Of a stretch of 64,000 nt of DNA, positions 1-13,400 are shown piece after piece. This stretch comes from Sclerurus mexicanus (Eukaryota > Chordata > Aves > Passeriformes > Furnariidae), in assembly GCA_013396755.1 (NCBI GenBank), contig VWZF01004054.1, forward strand, positions 299,726 through 363,725, written 5' to 3'. Both the position numbers and the translations under genes were made by a program. Numbering within the stretch: the first letter of the stretch is position 1; every line of letters starts with the position of its first letter. Under the pieces are notes generated by a model. It had not been told where the DNA came from, made no database searches, and saw nothing but the letters and a program-made list of their open reading frames with translations.

Positions 1-1275
1 TATAATTACCATGACAACAACCCCCAGACAAGCCTTTCTGGTTTAATAGAAAATTCTCATTTTTTTTTCAAGTAAAAATAATAGCAATTTAATGTACCAC
101 AGCCTAAGGTGACAAATGATTCTTTCCTTTCTTACTCATTAGCTTCCCCTTTCTTTGTTCTGCCTTCTCCCTCCATATATCCTCATTTCACTCCCTTTCT
201 TGGGCTCTACAAGTGCTGTCAGCTTTCCATCTGGTACACAGCTTTTTCTGGAGTGTTCTTTCTGTACAATTTTCCAGAATTACGCCATGTAGGTGTCTCA
301 TTTATTGAATCCTCCATCTTCAGTGTTTGATTCTACAAGCACAAGCCAACAGCACTGCCATTATTTCACGTATTAAACCACCCCCAGTGATGGTCAGACA
401 AGGGGATGACAGGCCAAACAGCCAAATCTCTGGAAAAGGAGGATGGAGCCCCATTTTCCTATGGGCTAACTCCTACAAAAGCCTGAACTACATCACTGAC
501 ACACCACAAATTACACAGATCATGCAGAACACCTGCAAAACAAATACATAAATAAATGATGCTGAGTAGGCATTAACAAAAAAGCCACACCCATAACACA
601 GGATCAGCAGCTGTACCTGGATGGAGGTCAGAACTAACAGAAAACAAAGAGTTCGCATGAACTGATGGATGGAGCAGCAACCAGAGCTTGGGCTCACACA
701 GAAAATATACAAAGAAAATAAATTCACATACCAGGGCTAGTCCAAACTACTTACCAGCAGTTTGGAAAGCTATAAAACAGATTGAGAGAAGTAGTTCAGT
801 TCACTCATACTACTTCATAAACCAGTAGTAAAACATAATTCCTTTATTTTATTCCTTATTACTAAACTTTATTCCTTATTACTAAAAAATAGATGAGACT
901 TCACATTTTATAACACAACAGAGAGGAGACCCAAGAACTCCATTTCCTTATTTTACTGTGCAGGTGCTGCGAGAGACAGAAGAGCTCCTTGGGTTTCTTT
1001 AGGAAACTTGCTGCTGCAGATATCACATATCTTATTAATTATATGCATGAATAATTAATTATACACATGAATAATTACCAAGTGAGCTCTATTTTGGGTC
1101 CCTTTTCATGCATAATGTAACTTCCATTTTCTCCTTGTTAAAAGAAGACCATGTCCAACATGATGTATCACTGTTATCTCTGAACAAGAATTCCTGAGCA
1201 TGGATTGTCAACCCAGAGAAGGCTTTGCAAAGCTAAAAATTCTGTTCTGATTGTGGAGCCCAGAGCCACATTCAC
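1..1275 (-). other. SPTAN1 intron 36, partial
   Basis: I see no exon here. The only structure is small tandem duplications: a 20-bp AT-rich unit repeated twice at 848-887, and an AATTATAC-type repeat near 1035-1077. Confidence 0.7.
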
Positions 1276-1438
1276 CTGGATGTTTGTGGGATCCTTATAG
1301 GACTCATCACTTGCAGTCTGGAGCTTCTCACTGATCCAAGCTTCTATCTCATCCACATCCCGACTGAACTGCTGGAGCGTCTGAGACTCTCCCAGCTTCG
1401 ACCTCTTCTCGATCATTTGAGCTTTCAGGCGAAGCCAC
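1276..1438 (-). CDS. SPTAN1: SPTAN1 exon 36 (residues 1532-1586), last in window
   Basis: Encodes WLRLKAQMIE to DPTNIQ. Acceptor ACCCAG, donor CAG|GTGAAT. The expected next exon (starting SKHQKHQAFE) is not present between here and position 1, so the gene continues off the left edge. Confidence 0.94.
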
Positions 1439-4400
1439 CTGGGTGCAATTCAATATACGGCAATGAAACACTAGGACCACACAGAGCATCACCTCCAGCA
1501 GCCACGGAGGGTCCCTCAGGGGGCATTTCCCTCCAGCCAGTGCCCGATCCCACCCCCAGGGCAGCACTGACCTGTCCAGCACCTCGTTGCGCCGGTTGGC
1601 GATGACGCCCTTGGCGTAATGATCGGCAGCGATCAGCTGGTCAGCAAAGGACTGCAGCACGGCGATCTTCTCTTCCTGGTAAACACAGAGGCCACAAGTT
1701 AGGGCTGTGCTTCCTTAAAGTCAACTGATGGGCAGTGTTTAGAACAGAATGAGCCCTTTTTTCTTCTTTAAATACTCAGTATTGCAAATGGGACTCTCTG
1801 AAGGACTGCGGAACACCTTTCACCTGCGGCATTTAAAATAAAGTATCTTTTGGATTTAGTATCATCTCCCCATAAATCCAGGCAGCTTTCTGTTATAAGA
1901 AACTGAAAATATACCCTTTTCTGTCATAAAAGATTTGAATCAGTAAAAGATTGACACAAATGCTCACCACTATTCCTACACTATCTGTAGGCAGTGAAAT
2001 ACACCCTGATCTGCAGAAACTGCTCCTACCCTTCTGCAGAAGATCCCACATGGCTGAATATTTGGAATTGAACTTCAGAGGCAGGAACTTCTTTTGTTGA
2101 TAATCCCTGTCAGAAAACCAGAACTGTTTCCCCTTACACTCCTCACCTGGACATTGATTGCTTTATCAAAATCTTCATGTTTCTTGATGAGAGCCTCCAC
2201 GCTGTCCAGGGAGTCTCCTTTATCCTCTGTATTCAGGAAAGCCTCCCGGGCAGCCATCCAGTTCTCAGCCTGTTCACAGTCCCGATGGAACAGCTGGGGA
2301 GAAAAACCTCCAAAGCATGAGCAGGACACACCAAGAGCACTGCTCTCCCCCATGGAAGGCTAAACCTTCTCACGAGAAGAGGAATTAGTTCACTCTTCCA
2401 AACTGTAGCACAGACCTGTAGCTCCAGGCACTGGTCCAGCATCATTCTGCGCTGGACCCAGGCCTTCTCCAGGTCGGTCCGTTCTTGGTCCAGGGTGTCC
2501 AGTTTCTCCTTGATCTCTGGGCTGGCATAGTGTCCATGAGCCAGAAGTTGTTGTCCAAACTGTTCAAATGCCTGGAAAGTGCCAGCCCTTGCATCTATTT
2601 CCGTGCGGTGTTCCTGCAAGGGGCAGAGGTGCCTTGGTCAACAACCAGCTGGGGCTGATCTGGTTTGGGAACTCTGATTGGAAAGGCTCAGAAAAAGGCA
2701 CCTTGGCTGATGTTTATGACACATTTCTCTCTCACATACCTGGTGCCTTTCCAAGAGAGCTTCAGCTCCAGTCACATCCTTTGCAAGTTCGTCCGAGGAG
2801 ACCAGGCCCCGGATTCCATTGATCCAAGACATCAGGTCCCTGGGAACACACAGGAATAGGGGATTTTTCCCTCTCTCCATTGAAAGAAGTCAGAACAGGG
2901 AAAACAGTCCTTTTCTGAACCACTCCAGAAATGTCCTTGTGGAACAATAAGCCACATACACCTCACTAATAGTAACCCTACAAACGGAGGGGGGGAACCT
3001 TTACCTGAAGTCACTGAGGAAACGCTGCAGGTCATGAGAATCCCCAAGCTTCTCTTTGCGTTGGTCAGCACGTTTCCCCAGACTATTCCAAGCCTGATTG
3101 AGCTCAGTACATTTTTCCTGGAGATCTTCAGCAGATTCTGGGTGTGACTGGATCAGACGCTGGGCAGTTTCACCAAGAGAATTCACCTGGCATTAGAGAA
3201 AAGGAAATAATGAAGACAGAGAGAAACTTTGCTATAGTTCCATCACTTCTGTGGGAGAAAAACAAAGCCTTTGGGTTTGTCCTCCTCACAATCTCACCTT
3301 GTCTCCCAGAGCTGCCAGGTCTCTCTCAAAGCCTTCGTGCTTTCGCTGCAGAGCCTGAACACTGGCCAGGTCATGCCCATAGTTGTCTGTATTTAATGCT
3401 TGATTCTTCTCCTCTATCCATTCTTTGGTTTCATCAGCATCTCTGATTTGAAGGAAGGGAAGGCAAAAAGAGCATTAAAACAGAGATCATACCAGGGCCT
3501 CTGAGATCCTGCACGTTGCCACTTTGCAGAGAAGCTCAAGTAGTTGATGGTTCCATTAAATTATTTCCCAAAGTGACACAAGCTAATTTTGGCAAAACAG
3601 TAGTCCAGACCTCCCAAGCCCACAGCAATTCCACGATTCCACGTTAACAAGTCTTTCTTTTCCCAGTAAAATCTAAAGAATTCTTGTTGGACCACCCTCC
3701 ACTGAACAAGCTGGGGCTGAAATACGAGTTGTTTAGAACAGGTCACACTGTGTTTTAAAGCTCTTCACAGTCAAAGCATTTGACTGAGTCAAGACTAAGT
3801 ATGACACAAACACCCCACCTGTGGAATCTCTGGACCTCGTGGGCACTGCCCAACAACTGGCTCCTCTCCTCTGCCAGCTGCTGCAGAGACCTCCAGCGCT
3901 CATTCAGCTCCTGGACGAGGGGAGAGCAGAGTCAAGACTGGCCTTTCACTACAGGAGAAGGTCACTACCTTCTGCTTCACCCCAGAAGAAAGCACAAATT
4001 CAGGCAGCCCAGCTAAATAAAGTAATTTTAATTTCTCCTGAGACGTAGAACCAAATTATTGTATGTATATAATAAGATATTGATGTAACCTCAGGAGCAA
4101 GTGCTGTATATGCCAATGTTTCTTTCAGTAAGTTGATTCAAAAGGGTTTATGAAGCTTAGAGAAAGACAAAGCCTGTGAAAAGGGAGGGTAAAAACCCTT
4201 CTCAGCTTTTAGATCAGCTCAGAAAATGTTGTGCAATTACCTTGATGGAGTTGAAGGTTGCCACAGTGTGTACCATCAAACGTGCAGACTGTGTGAAAAA
4301 GCAGAAATAAAAAATGCAGCATTAAAATCACCTCTAACCAACCAAAGCCAAAATCAGACAGAGAAAACTTAAAAATTAAATTAAAAAAAATCAAAAAAGA

Positions 4401-7400
4401 GTAAGAAAGGCAATGTAAGTAAATTGCAAAAGCAATTAAGAATAATTGCTTGCAAGGCCCAGGGTATTAGAGAACAGAGTAAGAATAGTTTCAAATTTAA
4501 GTGAGTACTGCCTCGTCTGTGTAAATTGAAGCAAACAACAATAGTCTTAAGGACAGAGAAGAGGAACAATTAAAGGCAACTTTCAACAAATGAACTGTAA
4601 CAGCCCAAACTCTTAGTCATAGTTTGTTAAGTTACTATGAGACTCTTAGAATTTAATGTCCATGTTTGGAATCTGCAACAAATTACTTTATAGACCAGCA
4701 GTCCTTACTGGGATGGCTGCATTTTCCACAGCGCTCTCAAAACATTGCACACTGATGTGGCTCTCCCACACTCACACAGCTTAAAAGATGTACAAGCAGC
4801 TTTAAGCTGAAGAGGGTGGATGTTAAATATAAAACATGGGAATGAAATACTAGGGAAAAGCACAATGTTGGAAAATGTAAAAAACATTTAAGATATTTTT
4901 GTGCATCAGCAGGTGCCAGCACTTCCATTGTAAGCCCCTGATGAATGGAGAAAGGGTTCTTTAACTATTGCAGCAAATGAGCTGGAGATGACTCACGGAA
5001 GACAAACACTAAAGGAATATTGACATAAATGGCTTTGACTTTCAGGAATAAAACTTTTTGGACGTAGCAAGCAGAAATAAAAGAACTCATGCAAAGGGAA
5101 CAGAGATGATTTCTCATCTAGTGGCCATGCAATACCTACAAAAGTTGGTATAAAACTGGAATCAGTCTTAAGAGTACAAGCTCAGAATAAAACCAGCTTT
5201 GAAGCAGAGAGGTAAAAAGCAGACTGCTGGCAATTTCTCTGGCACAGAAGGGTATGGTCTAAAAAAGATGATGTGCTGTAGATTTTGTTGTGTTTTCCTG
5301 TTGTGTGCTGCTAAGTGATGACACCTACCTTCCAAGGAGAGGCTGTCTTAGAGTCAGTTTCATCCTGTTTGAAAACGTGAAGAAACAGCTTTAAATACAG
5401 AGCAGAACCTAAAACTATCAGAATATACTAAAATAAGCTTTGAAACATCTCCATACTCAACTCTTAAAAGAGTAAATAGATTTTTACACCTATTTATTTG
5501 TATCAGTTTGGGTTGTCCTGCTTGCTTGCATTTGTGATGTGGGGCAAGGCACTGAGGGAATAAAGGGCTCAAAGATAAGATGATCTTTGTGTGCCCCTTC
5601 CAGGTATTTCAGTGAGTTCCATCATGGAAATGAACCACAATCACAGCTGAACTTCCACTTGTACATCCCAAACCTGGCACAACTGCCACACCACCCACCT
5701 CAGAACAAACACTTACCCTGGGCATCATCCCATAGACCTCCTGCAAAGAGAGAGGACAAACAGAAACAACCTGTTATTTCCTAACAGAAAGAACATTTTC
5801 CCTGTTTTTCAGAAAGGACAGATAGCAGGGGATGTGCTTCCACCCTTCTCCAAACTGGTTATCAGTGTGTGCTTGAGCCAGACAGTGCTCACACAAACTA
5901 AATGTGCAGCGGGAATGGGAATCTGACTATTTGACCATCTACACATCATCTTGGAGCTCAGAATACAAACCACCTGCTAAAACACTCTATTGGCACAGGA
6001 TAGAATTATTTACAGCATAAGTATCTAAAAACCTAGCAAAAAACCCAGGCACATTACTAAAAAAACCCAGAACAGAAAACCCACAAAACCCCCTCTACTC
6101 TAAGCTGAGCTTTATTTTATTTCTCTTTTCCCTCACCATTTTTCCTGCAAATAAATAAATAAAGACTGAATTTCAAATTTATAGGAAGGGAAGTTAAGGC
6201 ATTGATTTTCCATGACTTTTAGTATTATTCTAAACACTTGCCATTCCTAACAAAAAAAAAGGGAAAAGCTCTAGATGGTGCAATTTGCTCTAGAACTACG
6301 AAACCCCCTCAGTTCTCAGGGTCCCCTTGTGATGGGCACCCCACAGAACAGCCATTCAGTATCTCTGGTTACAATATCACAGCTATCACACCAGAGAGCA
6401 AAAAGGAACAGTCTGCATTTTGCAATGCCAGGCAAAGACAATAGCAGGAAAAAAAAAAAGAAAATCTTTTGCTTGTCTGAAGTCAGAGGAAAAGAGAAAA
6501 GAGGACCTGTTGCTGCACTGCTTGCACTTCATCTGCCATCAGCCCCTCTGACTCCAGGTCCTTGGCAACCTTGTTTATGTCCTTGAGACGCGACTCGTTC
6601 GCCTTCAGATCCTGCACAGAACAGGGAAATACCAACAGCATTAACATTCACACAGGGAAATGGGGGGCAAAACTGGCTCCCCAGGAGTGCCCAGTGTGAG
6701 AAGAGCAGGAACCGGGCACAGTGAACCCTTACACCATCCCCCTGTGCCAGGGGATCCCACCTGCCAGTGCCAGGCATCAGTGGGGCAAAGAAACACTCAG
6801 AGCTGCCCGCAAAGTTCATGGACAACCAGGAAAGCAATCTCCTTTTAATTTCCAGATACACAACGTGGCCAGTGTGAAGATCAAATCCAAGTTACTGCAC
6901 AAATTAGCTAAAAGACAACTTCAGAAGTGGTTTTACTGCGACACTTAAATGCTTTCAGTCAAAGGGACTGACAGAGAGCTTCCTATAGACCAGGAAGGGA
7001 ACTTGGTTCAAAACAGTACTGGAGAACTTGCATTTCAATTTTAATAGGTGACACATTTTAATTGCACCCATTAGCTTATTTTAAAAGAACCAAATCCAGT
7101 AACTGCTGCTGTCTTTTTACCTTTTTCATTAGGTTGGCTCAAATTGTTAGCCAGCTTTTAAGCTCTGAACACAAAAACACCCACAGAACTGTTAAATCCC
7201 TGCCTTTTCCAATGTGTAAGGTCAGGCATCCTTGCATTTCAGTGCCCAGTATCTTAGCAAAGTGCACAGAATAAACAGATCTGCTGAAGCAATTCATTCA
7301 CAACTCACACAAACAAAAGAACATTAATTAACTAGAACTGCAAACACTGGGAGAAAAACTGCACAAAGTTTACCAGCATTTTGAAGCAGAGACTTTTCAT

Positions 7401-10400
7401 ATCTTGGGGAAAAGCTGTACAGATGGAAACCAAAATGCATCTTTCCTTTCAACACAAAGGAAGAGGAAGAGCTTAACTGAAGGTGAGGCTTTACACAAAT
7501 TCCTCCAAAGCTTGGCAGATTCTCTCTCGGAATGTGTCCAAAGAGTTTCAGTTCTGTGGGAGCTGGGAAGCCTGCAGCAACCTGGGGACTGTAATCTAAC
7601 TGAAGACTTCTGAATGGGAGATTCTCTCTATCCTCACAGAACTAAACAAAAAATTCATATGTACCTTTTTATTTCCAATCAAAGCCATGTTTCCTCCTCA
7701 GCTATAAAAAATTGCCATGGATACATGATAGGAAAGCCTGAAGGGAAAGGCCAAAAGTGACACACACATTATTAACACAACATACCTTCTGAAAGTCATC
7801 AAATTTCTTCTGTAGCACCTCCACCTGCTCCAGGTCAGCTCCCACTTCCTCACTGGTGAGAGCTGCCTCCTTCTCATTGATCCACTGCTGCAGCTCATTG
7901 GCCTCACGGAACAGCATAAACTTCTTGCAGCTTTTTTCCAACATGCCTTTGCGTTTTTCTCCCAGCTCCAGGAGGGAGTGATACCTGGAAAGGGCAGCAG
8001 AGGAAAGTCAGGTTGAACTGAGCAGACTCACAAGGATTTTCCCAAGTCCTGGTGTCCCCAAAGACGGGGGAGATCCCTGCAGTTCTGCCACAGAATGAGC
8101 TGCTCGTGTGTGGTGGGGGAAGTGCAGGCTGTAGATGTTTCTCCTCCACATGGATTGCACACCAAAATGAGATCTCCCACATGCAACACCTCACTGGGAA
8201 AACGCAAATCCAGATCACAGCTTGGCTCAGGGTAGGTGCTGAAACTACAGCGCCACTGCAGTGCAGGAACGACTCCACGGGCTCTTACTTTCCAAGAGGA
8301 ATTTTTTTCCTAGAGTACATCAAGTTTGCCATCAGGTTTTTAAAACCCACCAGCCTCTCATCTTTTGGACTTAAATGTCTAAGTAGCCCTTTTTCCATGC
8401 AAAATCTGCTGAATGTTTAAACAGGGTGTGTATCTTTGATAACTGAATGTTTAAACAAGGTGTTCTTTGATAACACACCTCTGTTCAACTGGGAAATCCA
8501 TGAAACTCATTTCACATACACCTTTTGTATCTTTGGAACTCCCAACATCACTGATACTACTCCTCATTTAAATTAGAACAAATGCAAAGTAAAACCTCCA
8601 AAATGTTTAAATTGATCTGAACGGGAAAATAAACCCCAAAAGACCAGCCAGTTATTTAAAACCTGGAGAAAACCAATGTCTCCTGCTTGTTTCTTTGTAA
8701 CCAGCCATACACAGATGCTCCTACAAGACCTGTCCCAAGCTATTGCTGAAAAAGCCATCAGCAGTTCTGCAGTCACTGAGCTACAAATCTCATAAAGCCT
8801 GTTTTTAAAAAACCTGCCTTCAGAAAAGCCACACCATTAAGACTCATTCTTACTGCTACCCTATTTTAAGTCTCCCAGAAGATGAAATATTTTAGCTGCA
8901 TCTAGATGGGGTTTTTTAATGTCCTGAATTAGTTTGTATGTTGGTTTGCACAGGGATCAACAGCAGCAACTCTGTTCTCATTATTAAGCCACGAAGGAAT
9001 CCCTTTCGGTGTTATTAAATCAAATAATACAAGGCACTGCCGGGGTACCTCAAATGGGAATCTTCTCATTTCTCACCCTGCAGCACCTGGGCAGGGACAC
9101 CGTCCAGCTGGAGGAGTTCAGTGCTGCAGCACCTTCCCAACCAACAGCTCAGAGAGGACAAAGCCTGCTGAGGAAAATCCTCAGTGTCCTGGGCTGTAAT
9201 GTCTGTCCCTCAAACTGATAACCAGCCGTCCTTCCACGGAGCAAAGACTTTGTGCTTCCCTGTTTACTGTGGTTTAAAACTGGGTAGAAAGGAACTAAGG
9301 ATCTTTTATATTGTGTTGGAATAGAAACTTCCTACCATGACTTGAGGAAAGACTGTTTTGAAGCCTGCCCTGACTGCAGATGTTTGCCTCAGCACACAGT
9401 TTTAGGTATTACGGACTTGTAAAGCTCACAGAGGATCTGGGCAAAACTCCTTTGGAAGCAGATCTTACCTCAGAGCTGCTTTGCAACATTTGAGAGACTT
9501 AGATAAAACTTTCACTTTGAATTCTCAAGAAATACATTCTCTATGAAAAGACAGGCACAGCCCATGAACAGTTTTGCTTTGGATTTTCCAGCAAATTTGG
9601 TATTTCTTCCAAGGAGACATGAACACAGGTTTGAAAAATTTCATCAGTGTTAAAATTAAAACCCAATCATGCTATATAAACAAACTATTGCTTTCTGACT
9701 ACCCAGCATGAATGTTACTTTGTATGATAAACTACGATAGCCTCAATGTTCTCACACTCTTAAGACATTCAGATGCCATGTAATACTTGGTGTATGTATT
9801 TTATACATAAATAAACAGAGCAATATATCTATTTGCACTTCAGAAAATGGAAGAGATGCTTTTCAAAGCACTAAAGCCTCACGTGGCAAGCAAAACCAGC
9901 CTGACGCAAAACACCATGAGCCACTTTAGCAGCACAGAGGTGCCCAGCCAGATAAGGAGCCACAGAGCACCACGCTCATCTACACTGCAGAAACCGCCTC
10001 CTTCGGAACTCTTTGGAGCAGCTTTCCCAGAGAAAGGAACAAAGGGAGGATGAGCAGTGACAGGATGGAGACAGCATGGTTTAGAAAGGGCTAATCCTAC
10101 TCACAGTTCTTCGACCTGTTTCATACGCAGAGATACACTGCCGACCTCCTTAGTTATGAGAGTCCTGCACAGACAGGGAGCACAGCAAACGCATGCGAAA
10201 AATTAGTCAGATTAACAAAAATAACGAAAGCAGCAGCTCCATCCAGGGATGATTGTCTGTGGTAGGAGATGGGTAAGAGTTCACACGTGAATGGAGATAA
10301 ACAGGTGTCATTCAGAAGCAAACAAAGCGAATCAGACCAGGAGTACAACATAAGGAAACCTCAGCAGTACAGTTGGGCTCTCTCTATAAGGTCTCCTCAT

Positions 10401-13400
10401 TTCCTGATAATTGGAAGCTAAAAGGTGGTCCCCCCCCTTTCCTTGGCTCTAGGCAATGCACCCTATAAACCCATGGAGAAAATTATATTATTAAAATCCT
10501 GATCAAGGTACCACAATTCTCCAGCATCTTTTCTTTGCACTGGGAGGGTTTTTTGGTGTGGGTTGGTGTTTTTTGCGTGATTTTAGTTTTTCTAGTTCTA
10601 GAGCTAAAGCTAATAATTATTGTATGTCACTGTAATAACAACTGGTGACTCAAAACAGCTGAGTGGGAAGGAATTCTCACACAGAATGTCAGTGTAGCTG
10701 CACAAACAGATGGGAGTATGCAGAAAACTTTCAGCTTTGGCTTCCAAGTGGTTTGATAAGATGAGCCAGTAGCTCACAGCTATCACCCACAGCCCTTGCT
10801 GGACCTAATCTACAACTAACACGTGCTTTTTGTGCTATTACCAAGCAGCCTTGCAGCTTTCTGTTTGCAATGGCATGTTGCTCTTTTAGAAGAGAAAAAT
10901 ATTACAAAAAAAAGTAGGGGGGGACACATTTTAGCTCCTGTGATGGCAACAAACAATGGCATCACATTGCAGGAAAAGTAATGAGCCAGCAGCAAAGTAG
11001 TCCCAGCTCCTAAGGAGGTCACCTCCAGAGGCAGCCCTGTATAGGGAGAGCACTGTACTTTATGGAGCCAAATTTCAGAAAGATTTTCAAAACAGATCAC
11101 ACATCAAGAAGTGACAACTACAAATACAAGAGCTGCTTAGGACATATATAACTCACAAACAAGTTTAAGTAGTTAGGTAACAACATCAAAAGGAACATAT
11201 AAAATACTCAAGTCAGACAGTAAGTTGAGCTCCAGTGTCATGAGTTTTACAGTTAAAAATGGGAAAAGCAGCAAGAAAATCTAGAGTAAGGATAAAACAA
11301 CTGAATGTGGTGCTTCTGGTAAAGGAGCCCCTTGTTTCTTAGTGTAAGAAGCATTAGCCTAAGCTTCTGGCACGTGTGAGGCAAAGGCCAAGCCAGCTAA
11401 CGCTGGCGGTGTCGTGTCCCCTGAGCGAGCTCTTACTGGTTGTCGATCTGCTCCTGGCGCAGCGCGATGCTGCCCTGCTCCTCCAGCAGGTTCTCCCGCG
11501 ACGCAGACTGGGCAGGGTCCAGTTTCTTCACATAGGCAGCTGGAACAAAGCCCTGGCGGTCATTGACTTCCACCTTCCACCAGTCCTGGGAGGCAAAACC
11601 CAAAGGAACCACTGAGAGGCCATCATCAAGCATGAAGCACACTGGGCAACTGAACTAACACGAGGAAAACAGAGATGCTCCCAACAGTCTGCTCTTTATG
11701 GAGATCATTTCAAAGAAACTCTCTCGAAGACATCGAGCTCTTACTTCCCTGTCTCGCCAAAAATTCCTCCATGGAGGGAAATAAGTTCTCGTGGACATGT
11801 TCCCTGCAGTCTGTGCTGTTTATCTGACTTGGAAAAGTCGGCAGGTGTAGAGGAGTCATGGGAATTAATCAGAGGTTCAGCTGAAGTGCTGAATCGGGAC
11901 ATGGGGGCTAAATGTGTCAATTCTTCAGCTTCTTTTAATGCTCTTACTAAAATCCACACAAAACCACACCACCACCAAGGGAGCCAGGCAGGTCAGCAAA
12001 GCAGGAGGGAAGGGCTTACCTTGTTGGTGCTGTTGAGTAGGGTGAGGATATCTCCCTTCTTCATGGTCACCTCCCGGGGACTCTTCTCCTGGTAATCATA
12101 GAGTGCCAGAACGAGCTCTTTTCCAGTCTCGTCATCTGTGGGAGCAACTTGTTGCTAAAAAAGAAGGAGCACAAGAAAAATTAGTTTTTCCATGTTTATT
12201 ACAATCAGTGTATTGACTTAAGATAGACTTCAGCCTTTGTTAATGCTGCTGTAGTACCCTAGAGTTATTCTTGCTGAAACAAATGCAGACAGACTGAATT
12301 TAAGTGCTGCCTGGGCTCAAACCTTGAAAACCACATTATACTGTTTTCTTTCAGAGCAACATACCTATTTGCTATTATTCTAAAACCAGACTGCTATTTT
12401 TATTGAGAAAACCAAGTAGAGTGCAATAAGGTCTCAAAAACAACAACTGTTATTAAGCTTTGCCTTTACCTTTTGCTGACCCACCAATTTTAGCAACATG
12501 ATTGGCATCTTTCCTTACCCTGCAAGATTGGGCCTGTTCCCTCAATGCCTGGATGCTGCTGCCATAAGCAGAGAGGTCAGACATCAAAGCCTCATGTTTC
12601 TTCAGAAGAGCCTGAAAATGAGAAAAAGAACATGTACACCTTGCCATTTTACAAACACTGCTCTGCCTAAAATACATACTTTGACTCCCTACACAGGGAA
12701 TGGGGGGTTTGCAGAGCTGCTGGTCTTGTGACTCTCATGAGAATAATCACTTCTATTTATTCACAGGGTAGATAGTGGCCCAAATGCTTCTGGTGCTTTG
12801 CCTCTGCCTTATCTCAGCAACATTCCTTTGTTCTGACCAGAAATAACTCTATTTCCACAGTGATATGTGCTAAGCTGGAAAGTGTGCCTTTAAACTGCAC
12901 TTCATGTTGATGAAATGTCAGTCAGCACTGCCTGCGATGTGGGGTTTGACCACAGAATGACACCAGTAAAGCAACTCCAGACAAAAAAATTACTTCCAGA
13001 CTAATGAACTACTGAAAACCAGACTCATACTGAAATGCCTGTCACATGAGGAATTTGCTGATATTATTCTCATTATAGTTAAAAAAACAAAACCCTGTAA
13101 AAGAGTGAATGCAGAGGTAAAGCTTCCTTGCACTGAACAGCAACATTTCATGCACAGTAACAACTAAAACCCAGGAAAAATTGTCATCCTTTGACATCAG
13201 CTTGATGCAAGAATCTCCTGCCCTTTCTGTCAGGAACCCTGAGATCAGCAGAGCTCATTTTATCACCACTAGACAAATCCTTGCTGTCTGTATGCAAAAC
13301 TGATTTAAACACCAATCTCCAATACCTCAGCAGAGTCTTCATCTTTCCCATAGTCTGTACTGCCTACAATGGGCTCCTTCTCCCTCATCCAGGACTCGGC

